Shown here: piece after piece, positions 1 to 8,583 of the stretch
How the letters are laid out: each line of letters opens with the position of its first letter
How positions within the stretch are numbered: position 1 is the first letter of the stretch
NCBI GenBank assembly: GCA_947254375.1
Contig: CAMYCF010000006.1
Span: 1-64,000, forward strand
Direction: 5' to 3'
From: an uncultured Mobilibacterium sp.
Lineage (GTDB): Bacteria; Bacillota; Clostridia; Peptostreptococcales; Anaerovoracaceae
Length of the DNA stretch: 64,000 bases
Notes under the pieces: model-generated
What the model saw: only the letters and a program-made list of their open reading frames with translations
What the model was told of the DNA's origin: nothing
Databases searched by the model: none
Position numbers and translations under genes: made by a program

Positions 1-615
1 GAGGACATTCCCATGCTGTTTCCGGAGCAATGGGAAGTGATGAATGGCACGATGCAAAGGGACTTAAATTACAGAAAAATGATTGTAATGATGTGTTTCT
101 TACTTGGACAAGTGTTGCAAAGCATGACGGTCGTAATGGTATCGGCTGCGGGTTCGACTCTCGACTCCACTTTTTCGTCGATATCAAAGCTGGCGGCTGT
201 CGATCTTCCGGGGGTCGCGGGTAAAACGATAGAGAAGGATCGTGCCAGAAAAATAGGAATGGCGGTCATGGTGATATTCGCTATAATAGGTAATATACCG
301 ATGATTTTCGGTACGGACATCCTAAAAGCGACTACGATAAGCGGCACTATGGTGATAGGATTCGCGCCGATATGCTGCCTCCACGGCTTCATAAAGCCTA
401 CGAAACTCGGATTCCATCTGAGCTTCTGGACAGGCATCGTGCTCGGCGTGCTCTTTACCGTCGGGCTGATACCTTCGTGCTTCGGCGTCGGAACGGGGGA
501 AAATGCAATGCTTCTCGGCGTGAACCTTTACGGAACGATACTTTGCACGATAGGATATGTAGTTCCGGGGTTTTTATCCGGTAGGGGAAAAGCCGCAGAG
601 AAGGGCGTTGCATAA
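1..615 (+). CDS. Sodium:solute symporter-like permease, C-terminal part (runs off the left edge)
   Basis: The reading frame is open from base 1, so the start lies outside the window and about 204 C-terminal residues are visible. They contain four to five hydrophobic segments separated by short charged loops. The stretch STLDSTFSSISKL followed by an acidic Asp-Leu-Pro loop resembles the helix of the sodium:solute symporter (SSS) family that carries Ser/Thr ligands of the sodium site. From family knowledge this would be a sodium-coupled uptake carrier in the cytoplasmic membrane; the substrate cannot be read from this fragment. A broken metallophosphoesterase gene follows after 18 bases with its own ribosome site, so the two may once have shared a transcript. 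Another multi-helix carrier family is possible. Confidence 0.5.
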   Translation, partial: EDIPMLFPEQWEVMNGTMQRDLNYRKMIVMMCFLLGQVLQSMTVVMVSAAGSTLDSTFSSISKLAAVDLPGVAGKTIEKDRARKIGMAVMVIFAIIGNIPMIFGTDILKATTISGTMVIGFAPICCLHGFIKPTKLGFHLSFWTGIVLGVLFTVGLIPSCFGVGTGENAMLLGVNLYGTILCTIGYVVPGFLSGRGKAAEKGVA

Positions 616-633
616 GTAAAAGGAGAGATTTTT

Positions 634-1414
634 ATGATACCGGGAAGGACCTGTCCTGCGGACTATACCATCGGTAAAAACGCTTTTGTCGCCGTCACGG
701 GCGAATACGATTCGGCCTATATCATCGGCGGTCTTTACGGCAACCGCGAAGCTCTTCGCGCGATCAAGGAGATGCAGCGCAGGGAGACCGAGCTCACTTC
801 GTCTGAGCCTGTTTTGATATTCAACGGCGACACGCATTGGTTCGATTATCGTTACCGCGATTTCATCGAAATAGAAAAGGCGATCTCCGGCGACATAAGG
901 CTGCTCGGGAATGTCGAGGCGGAGATGCGTCGAGACGACGACATCGGTGCCGGTTGCGGATGCTCCTATCCTTATTCGACATCCGACGAAGCGGTGGAGA
1001 GGTCGAACGAGATACATCTTAAGCTGAAAAAAGTTGCGAGCTCTCACGCTGATGTTGTAAAAGCCCTTAATGAGCGGGATGCCGTGACTTCGGTAAAAGC
1101 GGGCGGCATCAAGGTCGCCGTAACTACGGAGACGAGAAGTCTGTCGCCGGATGGGGATGTCGAGCATAGAAGGCTCATTGGCGGGTCTTATAACGCGCGT
1201 ATCAAAATTTCCCGGCAGAGACTTTATATGGCAAAAGAAAATAGGAGGCGCATATGTCGAGGTGGCCGAAGTCCGCTTCGATACGACGGCGTTTCTGAAA
1301 TGGTTCGATGAGGCGTGGCCGAAAGGTTCGCCTGCTGAGATCTCTTACAGGGATAGGATAGCCGGCGGCTCGTGCTGCGGGTTCTGCCTTATAGAAAGTT
1401 CGATAAAACAGTGA
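634..1414 (+). pseudogene. Metallophosphoesterase, broken by frameshifts and an internal deletion
   Basis: The gene starts well (AAAGGAG, then ATG 634) and reads as a calcineurin-like phosphoesterase with FNGDTHWFDYR, then LLGNVEAE, a conserved Asn-containing motif. At about 1122 homology moves to another frame, which reads YGDEKSVAGWGC (1125-1160) and hits a stop at 1167-1169. From about 1151 a third frame continues with GSLAGLITRVS and later FDTTAFLKWFDEAWPKGSP, the family's C-terminal part. The middle section expected between Gly-Trp-Gly and Leu-Ala-Gly-Leu-Ile is missing, so there is a deletion as well as frame changes. No single frame encodes a full enzyme, so I call it a pseudogene. Family assignment is from memory of motif order. 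Confidence 0.6.
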
Positions 1415-1437
1415 TATGGCACTGCATGGCTATACAA

Positions 1438-1463
1438 AACATACTAAAAGAACATACTAAAAG
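1438..1463. repeat. 13-bp perfect tandem direct repeat
   Basis: AACATACTAAAAG occurs twice back to back (1438-1450 and 1451-1463), immediately beside a GC-rich hairpin. It lies between two gene remnants and could be a scar of rearrangement. Confidence 0.7.
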
Positions 1464-1480
1464 ACCCGCCTGCCGGCGGG
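1457..1480 (-). terminator. Intrinsic terminator of the dehydratase remnant
   Basis: CCCGCC (1465-1470), loop TGCC, GGCGGG (1475-1480) form a six-pair all-GC stem. Read on the minus strand it is followed by TCTTTTAG. It sits 23 bases after the stop codon of the minus-strand remnant. Confidence 0.6.
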
Positions 1481-1502
1481 CCTTTGTCATATCTGTAAGT
1501 TA

Positions 1503-1625
1503 TTATACATTCAGCATCTCGAGGAAAGCTGTCAGCCTCGTTGCGAGCTGTCCGGCGTCCGACTTGGAGTAGTCCGTGTCGATCGTTATGCACGGCATGT
1601 CGTGCTTCTCCTTATCTTTCCTCAA
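1503..1625 (-). pseudogene. 3' remnant of a 2-hydroxyacyl-CoA dehydratase subunit gene
   Basis: On the minus strand, about 40 codons are open from 1625 down to a TAA at 1503-1505. They encode a stretch containing MPCITIDTDYSKSDAGQ and ending LTAFLEMLNV. This matches the C-terminal signature of the HgdB/BcrC-type subunits of 2-hydroxyacyl-CoA dehydratases, where a Glu/Thr-Asp-Tyr-Ser motif precedes a Gly-Gln and an Arg-x-x-Ala-Phe-x-Glu-Met-Leu helix. An in-frame stop (1626-1628) lies directly upstream and no start or body exists, so only the tail survives, with its own terminator. The intact enzymes act in fermentation of amino acids such as glutamate, leucine or phenylalanine. Confidence 0.55.
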
Positions 1626-1759
1626 TTATGATATCACAATTGCATGGCCGCGGAGATGATAGTCTGCAATAATATCGGGTAATGATTGATAAATTCTTTA
1701 ATAAGTGGTACATTTACACGGAAGGAGAAATATACGCCGTATTCAGACGGTTTTTATAA

Positions 1760-3094
1760 ATGGGCGAGTTTCACAGAAAAAGACATTTTACATCAGCGAG
1801 AATAATAATCATGGGGTTTGCGTCGGTGATTTTAGCCGGAAGCCTGCTTTTGATGTTGCCTGTTGCAACGAGGAGCGGACAGTCGGCGCCTTTTCTCGAC
1901 GCTCTTTTTACCTCTACATCGGCGACATGTGTGACGGGACTCGTCGTTCACGACACGGCTCAATACTGGTCCGTGTTCGGGCAGGCGGTGATACTGTGCC
2001 TGATACAGGTGGGCGGAATGGGCGTCATAACGGTCGCCATCGCTTTTACCGCTCTCTCCCGTAAAAAAATAGGGCTCATGGAGCGAAGTACGATGCAGGA
2101 GGCCATATCGGCCCATCAGGTTGGCGGCGTGGTAAGGCTAACGAGGACGATAGTAAAAGCGACGATTTTGATAGAGCTCGCGGGGGCTGCGGCGCTCGCG
2201 CCGAGGTTCTGTGCGGATTTCGGATTGGGCAAGGGGCTCTGGTACTCGCTTTTCCATTCGATCTCGGCGTTCTGCAACGCGGGATTCGATCTTATGGGGA
2301 TACAGGGACCGTATTCCTCTTTGGTCCACTATGCCGGCGATCCTCTCGTGAATATCACGATCATGCTCCTCATCATCGTAGGCGGTATCGGATTCCTGAC
2401 ATGGACGGACGTTGCGAGCAACAAGCTTCATTTTCATAAGTATAAAATGCAGACCAAGGTCATAATCGTTTCGACGCTCATCCTTATATCGGTGCCGACC
2501 TTATACGTTTTCTTCTGCGAATTCGCAGGCCGCCCGGGACAGGAGAGGCTGCTCGCTTCGCTGTTTCAGTCGGTCACCGCGCGTACTGCGGGATTCAACA
2601 CTGTGGACCTGACCCAGTTGCACGAGACGGGACTTGCGATACTCATAATCCTGATGATAATAGGAGGCTCGCCGGGATCTACGGCAGGCGGTATCAAGAC
2701 GACGACTTTTGCGGTGCTCGTCGGCACGGCCGGGTCCGTTTTTACTAAGAGGGAATCGGCGTCTTTTTTCGGAAGAAGGATCTCGAACGACACCCTCAGG
2801 GACGCTATAACGGTAATTTTGATGTATATCATGCTCACCGTAACGGGTGCGCTTATCATAAGCTACAGGGAATCGCTGCCGCTCCTCACGACGCTTTTTG
2901 AAGCGAGTTCGGCGATCGGAACGGTCGGTCTTTCCCTCGGGATCACTTCATCCGTCGGTGTGGTTTCAAGATTGATATTGATTTTTCTGATGTTCTTCGG
3001 CAGGGTAGGAGGACTGACGCTGGTCTTTGCGGCATTTTCCGATAAAACTTCGGCGGCGTCGAGATACCCGGTCGAGAAGATCATGGTTTGCTAA
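1760..3094 (+). CDS. ktrB: KtrB/TrkH-type potassium uptake membrane subunit
   Basis: The 444-residue protein is the ion-translocating subunit of a Ktr potassium uptake system in the cytoplasmic membrane. It shows the fourfold M1-pore-M2 repeat of the TrkH/KtrB family: pore loops with LFTSTSATCVTGL, FHSISAFCNAGFDL, SVTARTAGFNT and EASSAIGTVGLSLG, each placing a glycine at the selectivity filter. Length is usual for KtrB. The ATG at 1760 is preceded in frame by a stop (1757-1759) and has no adjacent Shine-Dalgarno. The nearest AGGAG is about 31 bases upstream, with a small hairpin (1737-1750) and five Ts between. ktrA follows after 15 bases, so the pair is an operon. KtrAB is a classic c-di-AMP target, and a cdaA operon lies at 18660. 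Confidence 0.93.
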   Translation: MGEFHRKRHFTSARIIIMGFASVILAGSLLLMLPVATRSGQSAPFLDALFTSTSATCVTGLVVHDTAQYWSVFGQAVILCLIQVGGMGVITVAIAFTALSRKKIGLMERSTMQEAISAHQVGGVVRLTRTIVKATILIELAGAAALAPRFCADFGLGKGLWYSLFHSISAFCNAGFDLMGIQGPYSSLVHYAGDPLVNITIMLLIIVGGIGFLTWTDVASNKLHFHKYKMQTKVIIVSTLILISVPTLYVFFCEFAGRPGQERLLASLFQSVTARTAGFNTVDLTQLHETGLAILIILMIIGGSPGSTAGGIKTTTFAVLVGTAGSVFTKRESASFFGRRISNDTLRDAITVILMYIMLTVTGALIISYRESLPLLTTLFEASSAIGTVGLSLGITSSVGVVSRLILIFLMFFGRVGGLTLVFAAFSDKTSAASRYPVEKIMVC

Positions 3095-3109
3095 AGGGAG
3101 GTTGTCTGT

Positions 3110-3775
3110 ATGAAGTCGATTTTGATCATTGGTATGGGAAGGTTCGGCCGTCATGCCGCGATGAAATTGAACGACATGAAACATCAGGTCATGGCCATCG
3201 ATGTGGATGAAAAACGCATAAATCCGGTCATGTCGTACGTCACGAACGCGCAGATAGGCGACGCGACGAACGAGGATTTCATAAAATCGCTGGGCGTCCG
3301 TGATTTCGATATCTGCATAGTAGCGATAGGCGATGATTTTCAGAATTCGCTCGAGGCGACGTCCCTTCTCAAGGAGTACGGGGCGAAACTCGTCATATCG
3401 CGTGCCGTAAGCGGGGTGCACGAAAAGTTCCTCCTCAAGAACGGCGCGGATCACGTCGTGTATCCGGAGAGGGCGATCGCCGAGTGGACGGCCGTTCGGT
3501 ACAGCATCGACAATATTTTTGACTACATAGAGCTCGACCTCGGTCATGCGATCTTCGAGATGCCTCTGCCGCCGCACTGGATCGGCGAGACGGTCGGGAA
3601 CCTCGGGATAAGGAAGAATTACGGGATCAACATAATCGCGTTCAAAGACGGGGCGAACATCGATTTTACGATAAATGCAAACACGAAGATCCCGGAGAGC
3701 GGGAGCATGCTTGTCCTCGGGCGTACGGAGGATATCCAAAAGTACGGAGGAAAGAAGATCGCTCCGCTGCTGTAA
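3110..3775 (+). CDS. ktrA: KtrA regulatory subunit of potassium uptake (RCK/TrkA domain)
   Basis: The 221-residue cytosolic protein begins with a Rossmann fold (MGRFGRH near residues 9-15, an acidic residue after the second strand) that binds NAD(H) or ATP/ADP in the RCK_N domain. An RCK_C domain occupies about residues 135-215, ending near MLVLGRTEDIQKY. In the family an octameric KtrA ring gates the KtrB dimer, and RCK_C is the known c-di-AMP site. It is translated from a good site (AAGGGAGG) 15 bases after ktrB and is followed by a terminator, so ktrBA is a self-contained operon. Confidence 0.93.
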   Translation: MKSILIIGMGRFGRHAAMKLNDMKHQVMAIDVDEKRINPVMSYVTNAQIGDATNEDFIKSLGVRDFDICIVAIGDDFQNSLEATSLLKEYGAKLVISRAVSGVHEKFLLKNGADHVVYPERAIAEWTAVRYSIDNIFDYIELDLGHAIFEMPLPPHWIGETVGNLGIRKNYGINIIAFKDGANIDFTINANTKIPESGSMLVLGRTEDIQKYGGKKIAPLL

Positions 3776-3785
3776 AAGGCGCAAC

Positions 3786-3814
3786 GCCCGGCGTGGATCT
3801 CACGGGCACTTTTT
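3786..3814 (+). terminator. Intrinsic terminator after ktrA
   Basis: GCCCG (3786-3790) pairs with CGGGC (3803-3807), followed by ACTTTTTAC. It lies 11 bases after the ktrA stop codon. Confidence 0.6.
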
Positions 3815-3919
3815 ACTAAACGGTTCACATATTTTACGGAAAAGCCCTGCACCTAACGTCAACTTTATATTTATGCTTTTATCGAAAGAAAACGGTAAAA
3901 GTCTGAAAGGAGAAGTGTT

Positions 3920-5086
3920 ATGAGTTATATTTGGGATCTTCCGACTAAAGTTTTGTTCGGCCCGGGGCAGCTCGGCAACCTGCACGAAGAGGCGATGCCG
4001 GGGAAAAAGGCCCTGCTCGTCATTTCGAACGGCAATTCGGTAAAAAAGAATGGCAGCCTTGAGAGGGTAAAAAAAGAGCTCGAGCTCGCCGGAGCGGATT
4101 TTGTAATCTTCGATAAAATACAGGCGAACCCGCTCGAACCTACTATAATGGAAGGTGTCGAAGCGGCGCGCGCGAACGGATGCGATTTCCTCGTAGGCCT
4201 CGGAGGCGGTTCCGTGCTCGACTCGACGACGATAATATCGGCGGTCGCACCTCAGAAGGAAGGACGCGTCTGGGATTACGTTTCAGGCGGAACGGGCGGA
4301 GGCAGAACGCTCGAAGAGGAGCCGCTCCCGTACATCGAGATAACGACGAGCGCAGGGACGGGAAGCGAAGTCGATGCGTGGGGAGTAGTGACAAATCCTG
4401 AGACTCACGAGAAGATCGGGTTCCAGGGCGGATACCCGTCGCTCGCCATAGTCGATCCGGAGCTTATGGTCTCCGTGCCGCCTAATTACACTGCATATCA
4501 GGGGTTCGATGCTCTTTTCCACAGCGTCGAGGGCTATGTTTCGAAGTTTGCGAACGAAGCTGCGGATATGTTCGAACTCGAAGCCATAAGGAATATCGGG
4601 GAGTACCTGCCGCGCGCAGTCAAAGACGGAAGCGATCTTGAAGCCCGCACTAAAGTGGCCTTTGCGAATACGATGAGCGGATATTCGATGGAAGTATGCT
4701 CCTGCATGAGCGAGCACGCCATCGAGCACGCGCTTTCGGGATATCACCAGTCCCTGCCTCACGGCGCCGGGCTTATAATGGTATCGAGGGCGTACTTCGG
4801 ACGCTGGATCGACGAGCACATCTGCGACGACCGTTTCGTCACGATGGCGAAGGCTCTCGGCAAAGCCGATGCGACGGCTCCGGAGGATTTCCTCGAAGCG
4901 CTCGAGTCGCTGATGAGGGCCTGCGGAGTAGACGACCTCAAGATGAGCGGCTACGGGATCACGCCTGACGAATTCCCTGTAATGGCGAAGGACGCAAGGG
5001 AAACTATGGGCGGACTGTTCCTCTGCGACAGGTTCGACATAGGCGTCGAGGATGTCGTTGAGATATATAAGAAATCGTATAAATAG
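3920..5086 (+). CDS. Iron-containing alcohol dehydrogenase (butanol dehydrogenase-like)
   Basis: This 388-residue group III alcohol dehydrogenase shows the family architecture. An N-terminal dinucleotide-binding part carries GLGGGSVLDS (about residues 93-102) and TTSAGTGSEVDAW. A C-terminal helical part carries the metal ligands: the His of DALFHSVEGY, the His of EHAIEHALSG and the His of SLPHGAGL. It should interconvert an aldehyde or ketone and its alcohol with NAD(P)H, a typical fermentative electron sink. The ATG at 3920 follows GAAAGGAG. It has its own upstream gap after the ktrA terminator, and a frameshifted small membrane gene follows. Substrate is not determinable; the overall look is closest to Clostridial butanol/1,3-propanediol-type enzymes. 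Confidence 0.9.
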   Translation: MSYIWDLPTKVLFGPGQLGNLHEEAMPGKKALLVISNGNSVKKNGSLERVKKELELAGADFVIFDKIQANPLEPTIMEGVEAARANGCDFLVGLGGGSVLDSTTIISAVAPQKEGRVWDYVSGGTGGGRTLEEEPLPYIEITTSAGTGSEVDAWGVVTNPETHEKIGFQGGYPSLAIVDPELMVSVPPNYTAYQGFDALFHSVEGYVSKFANEAADMFELEAIRNIGEYLPRAVKDGSDLEARTKVAFANTMSGYSMEVCSCMSEHAIEHALSGYHQSLPHGAGLIMVSRAYFGRWIDEHICDDRFVTMAKALGKADATAPEDFLEALESLMRACGVDDLKMSGYGITPDEFPVMAKDARETMGGLFLCDRFDIGVEDVVEIYKKSYK

Positions 5087-5111
5087 AATAAAAAGTATTT
5101 AAAGGCTTACT

Positions 5112-5680
5112 ATGGGAGAAAACGAAAAAAGCCCGGCAAGGCGCGGCTTATAGTCTTCATATGTACGGCGGGTTCCGCCGTTCTTGCGACGGTCATATGT
5201 TTGATAGTCGATCTTTGCGTGGGCAAATGGCTTCCGTGGTCTCTCATAGTTACCGCCTCTCTGGCCGTGACCGTGGCGATCCTCTATGCGGGGCTCATGA
5301 CGCGCGGCGCGGTCGTCAGGAACATGCTGACGGCTTTCAGCATATCGATACTGCCGTACCTCGCGATACTTAGCTACATATTGGATAAATGGGTCGTATT
5401 TCGGATCGGCGCTCCGATCGCTGCGATAACGACGGCGGCCGCGTGGGGTATCTATTACATATTCCGAAAATACAGGTCGCGCCTCTGGCGGACGTTCGGG
5501 GATTCGTGCGCGATGCTGCTCATCATGATGGCGGCGCTGTCCGCGTTTCTTCACATGACCGTGCACCTCGGACGGGCGGCGGAGATAACGATGATCGTAA
5601 AATTTTTTATCATCGGCGTGATGACGATCGTGTGCTTCGGGCTCGATGCGGCGCGCGCGAGAAAAGGAAAAAAGGATTAG
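5112..5680 (+). pseudogene. Small four-helix membrane protein, frameshifted in an A-tract
   Basis: A long open frame with four hydrophobic segments ends at 5680 (tail DAARARKGKKD). Upstream it stays open back to the stop of the alcohol dehydrogenase but has no usable start except TTG 5201, inside the first helix. The ATG at 5112 opens another frame that stops after 13 codons. Adding a single A to the A-run at 5125-5130 joins the two and gives a natural N-terminus: Met-Gly-Glu-Asn, a Lys/Arg-rich stretch, then helix 1 (LIVFICTAGSAVLATVICL). So either the gene is frameshifted, the assembly lost one A, or ribosomes slip there. I do not recognise the family; the size and topology are those of small multi-helix membrane proteins of unknown role. 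Confidence 0.55.
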
Positions 5681-5758
5681 GAGAGCTTTTTACGGCGACC
5701 TAAAATTTTTTAAAAATTTTTACCGGATCCTTCGTGACTTCGGAAGGGAGCGGCATGC

Positions 5759-6952
5759 ATGAAAGCCGAAAGAAAGCCTGATCGGCTCCTCAAAAACATA
5801 ATACTGCTCGGGATGATAAGCTGTTTTGCCGATTTTTCATCGGAGATGGTCTATCCTCTGATACCGCTCTATCTGACGACGGCGCTCGGTGCGACGCCTG
5901 AGATCGTCGGGATCATCGAGGGGATAGCGGAAAGTCTCGCGAGCCTGCTCAAGGTCTTCGGCGGATATCTGAGCGACAGGTATCGCAGGAAGAAAAAGCT
6001 CGCGTTCATCGGCTACGCATCCGGAGTCATCTACAAATTGGCACTTCTGTTCGCAGGTTCCTGGGGCGGAGTGCTTTTTGCGCGCGTGATCGACCGCATC
6101 GGCAAGGGGATAAGGACGGCTCCGCGCGACGTCATGGTCGCGGAAAGTTCGGAGGGCGGAAAGCTCGGGAACTCGTTCGGCATCCACAAGGCGCTCGACA
6201 TGCTCGGCTCGGCGGCAGGGATACTTGCGGCATTTTTCATAATGAAAAAGACGGGCGCGTCGGTCCACTCGTACCGCATCGTCTTCGCGCTGTCGCTCAT
6301 ACCGATAGGCGCAGCGCTTTGCCTTTTTGCCTTCGTAAAAGAAAAAAAGGACAGGGAGGAGCACTGTCCGAGGGGCGCATTTTGGAAGAAGGGGGAGAAG
6401 CTCGATAAAAACCTCAAGCTCTACCTCGCAGTCGTGACGATCTTTACACTCGGAAATTCATCGAACACGTTCCTTTTGCTGCGGGCAAAAAACATCGGTT
6501 TCGGGGCGACGGGCGTCATCATGCTGTATTTTCTTTATAACATCGTCGCGTCGGCGTTCGCGATACCGATGGGGAAGCGCTCGGACAGGAAGGGCAGGAA
6601 GAGCGTGCTCGTGAGGGGATATCTCCTGTTTGCGCTCGTCTATATGATATTCGCTTTCGGCAGATCGCAGACGGCGATGATAACCGCATTCTCGCTCTAC
6701 GGCCTTTATACGGCGATGATGGCGGGAGCGGAGAGGGCTTTCATTTCCGAGATAGCTCCGTCCGAGCTCAAGGGAACGATGCTCGGTTTCCACGGGACGC
6801 TCGTGGGCGTCGCGCTTCTGCCGGCGAGCATAATAGCGGGCGTTTTATGGGAAAAAGTAGGGGTGTATGCGCCGTTCGTGTTCGGTGCGGCTCTGTCGCT
6901 TACGGCGGCGGTCGTGCTGACTGTGGGGTTAAAGGAGAAGCGGCTCGATTAG
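5759..6952 (+). CDS. Major facilitator superfamily transporter
   Basis: The 397-residue protein has about twelve hydrophobic helices in two halves. The signature loop between helices 2 and 3 is present (GGYLSDRYRRKKKL, about residues 62-75), and the equivalent loop in the second half reads MGKRSDRKGRKS. A charged loop in the middle (KEKKDREEHC region) separates the halves. It resembles the subgroup of MFS carriers with an RIGKGIRTAPRD motif in helix 4, found in many anaerobes and of unknown substrate. Translation starts at ATG 5759 after GGAAGGGAGCGG. It stands alone; a MerR-type promoter for the next gene starts 4 bases after its stop codon. Confidence 0.85.
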   Translation: MKAERKPDRLLKNIILLGMISCFADFSSEMVYPLIPLYLTTALGATPEIVGIIEGIAESLASLLKVFGGYLSDRYRRKKKLAFIGYASGVIYKLALLFAGSWGGVLFARVIDRIGKGIRTAPRDVMVAESSEGGKLGNSFGIHKALDMLGSAAGILAAFFIMKKTGASVHSYRIVFALSLIPIGAALCLFAFVKEKKDREEHCPRGAFWKKGEKLDKNLKLYLAVVTIFTLGNSSNTFLLLRAKNIGFGATGVIMLYFLYNIVASAFAIPMGKRSDRKGRKSVLVRGYLLFALVYMIFAFGRSQTAMITAFSLYGLYTAMMAGAERAFISEIAPSELKGTMLGFHGTLVGVALLPASIIAGVLWEKVGVYAPFVFGAALSLTAAVVLTVGLKEKRLD

Positions 6953-6955
6953 GCC

Positions 6956-6986
6956 TTGACCTAAAGTGCGATTTAGGTTTTATCAT
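6956..6986 (+). promoter_or_regulatory. MerR-type promoter with long spacer and palindrome
   Basis: TTGACC (6956-6961) and TATCAT (6981-6986) are separated by 19 bases, two more than the optimum. The spacer region holds a perfect inverted repeat ACCTAAA (6959-6965), GTGCGA, TTTAGGT (6972-6978). A 19-bp spacer with a palindrome between -35 and -10 is the hallmark of promoters activated by DNA distortion by MerR-family regulators. It lies 31 bases before the flavodoxin gene. No merR gene is visible in the window. Confidence 0.7.
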
Positions 6987-7017
6987 ATACATGTAAAAAG
7001 AAATCGGGAGGTGGCGT

Positions 7018-7539
7018 ATGTTCAGCGACAAAAAGATACTCGTGGCGTATTTTTCCAAGGCCGGTCAGAATTATCTGAAAGGGGAAATAACGGATCTCGA
7101 AAAGGGCAACACCGAGGTCGTTGCGGAAAAGATCGCGGAGATCACGGGAGCAGACATATTTAAGATCGATCCGGTAAAAGAATATCCGGAGGATTACAAC
7201 GCGTGCGTAAAAGTCGCCAGCGACGAATGGACGACGGGTGCGCGCCCTGAGATCAAAGGTGACAAAGACATTTCCGGATACGATGCGATAGTTCTCGGCT
7301 ATCCGAACTGGATGGGGACGATGCCGATGGCGGTGTGGACGTTCCTCGAAGGACGCGATTTCAGCGGAAAGACGGTCATCCCTTTCTGCACCAACGAAGG
7401 CAGCGGAATGGGAAGGAGCGAGAAGGATCTTGAGAAGCTCGTGCCGGGTGCGGACGTCAAAAACGGATACGCGATTCGCGGCGCATCTGTCGGCAAAGTC
7501 GGCTTCGACCTCGAGAACTGGCTCGGCGAGTTGCTGTAG
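7018..7539 (+). CDS. Flavodoxin-family protein
   Basis: The 173-residue protein starts with ILVAYFSKAGQNYLKG, the phosphate-binding loop of flavodoxin-like folds. WMGTMPMAVWTFLEG and FCTNEGSGMGRS follow at the expected positions for the isoalloxazine and glycine-rich loops. It should bind FMN and transfer electrons in the cytosol; this subgroup (FldA2/NAD(P)H:quinone-oxidoreductase-like) commonly sits beside aldo/keto reductases, as here. The ribosome site GGGAGG lies before ATG 7018. It is the first gene behind the MerR-type promoter, so it is likely induced by a chemical or redox stress. The aldo/keto reductase follows after 77 bases. Confidence 0.85.
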   Translation: MFSDKKILVAYFSKAGQNYLKGEITDLEKGNTEVVAEKIAEITGADIFKIDPVKEYPEDYNACVKVASDEWTTGARPEIKGDKDISGYDAIVLGYPNWMGTMPMAVWTFLEGRDFSGKTVIPFCTNEGSGMGRSEKDLEKLVPGADVKNGYAIRGASVGKVGFDLENWLGELL

Positions 7540-7616
7540 GTATGCCGCAGACCGTGCGACAAACTGCATCGTAAGCCGCGCGTACCTCGCGTTTAGTAAA
7601 AGGAAAGGGGAACGGA

Positions 7617-8471
7617 ATGGAACAAAGCTATATAAAACTTAACAGCGGATATGAGATACCGCAGTTCGGACTCGGCGTTTTTATGATCGCCGGCGATGAC
7701 GAAACGGAGAAGGCGTGCAGCGAGGCACTGTCTCTCGGATATAGGCACATAGACACGGCCCACGCCTATCAAAACGAGCGCGGAGTCGGTGCAACCGTAA
7801 AGAAAAGCGGGATACCGAGAGAGGAAATTTGGATAACAAGCAAGCTCTGGCCGAGCGAATACGGAGAAGGAAAGACTATGGACGGCATCGATAAGATGCT
7901 CAAAAGACTGGGCACGGACTACATCGATCTCCTCCTTCTGCATCAGCAGTTCGGCGATTACATCGGAGCCTGGAAGGACATGGAGAAGGCAGTTCGGCAG
8001 GGCAAGGTGCGCTCGATCGGTCTCAGTAATTTCGAATCGGATAGGCTCGAAGAGGTCCTCGCAGCGGCGGAGATAAAGCCGGCGGCCATGCAGGTCGAGT
8101 GTCATCCTTATTATCAGCAGGCTTCCCTCAAAAAGAGACTCGCTCCTTACGGAACGGTAATTGAGAGCTGGTACCCGATCGGCCACGGAGATGCCGATCT
8201 GATCAACGAGGAGCTTTTTACGGAGTTAGGTAAAAAATACGGTAAAAGCAATGTGCAGATCATCCTGAGGTGGCATATACAAGAAGGCAACGTCGTATTC
8301 CCTAAAACGACGAATCCTGCACACATGAAGGAGAATTTCGATATTTTTGATTTCGAACTCACTGCCGACGAAATGGAAAGGATCCGCGGGCTCGATAAAA
8401 ACGTAAGATTTTTTACCATGACTCTCGAAGAGCAGGAGGAGAATCTGAGCAAATTCGTGCCGGCCGATTAA
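7617..8471 (+). CDS. Aldo/keto reductase
   Basis: This 284-residue TIM-barrel oxidoreductase has the catalytic tetrad in place. Asp is in HIDTAHAYQNE (Tyr at the end of the same motif), Lys in ITSKLWPSEY, and His in DLLLLHQQFG. The NADPH-binding end is present in ILRWHIQEGNVVFPKTTNPAHMKENFDIFDFEL. It should reduce carbonyl compounds such as methylglyoxal, 2,5-diketo acids or other aldehydes with NADPH. The ATG at 7617 follows AAAGGAAAGGGG. It is probably co-transcribed with the flavodoxin gene 77 bases upstream; a terminator follows at 8584. Confidence 0.92.
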   Translation: MEQSYIKLNSGYEIPQFGLGVFMIAGDDETEKACSEALSLGYRHIDTAHAYQNERGVGATVKKSGIPREEIWITSKLWPSEYGEGKTMDGIDKMLKRLGTDYIDLLLLHQQFGDYIGAWKDMEKAVRQGKVRSIGLSNFESDRLEEVLAAAEIKPAAMQVECHPYYQQASLKKRLAPYGTVIESWYPIGHGDADLINEELFTELGKKYGKSNVQIILRWHIQEGNVVFPKTTNPAHMKENFDIFDFELTADEMERIRGLDKNVRFFTMTLEEQEENLSKFVPAD

Positions 8472-8583
8472 GCGGCGGCTTCTGCAGAGGGTGACGTTTT
8501 TGAAGCGAGTGAAATTTCTGCAGGGAGAGACGCTTCCGGAGCGAGCGGCATTTATACAGAAAAGAATAAGGTATATCAAAGGG

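Noticed and set aside
1640..1759. A c-di-AMP (ydaO) riboswitch before ktrB
   Set aside because: The region is too short and lacks the conserved core; only a four-pair hairpin with a T tract is present.
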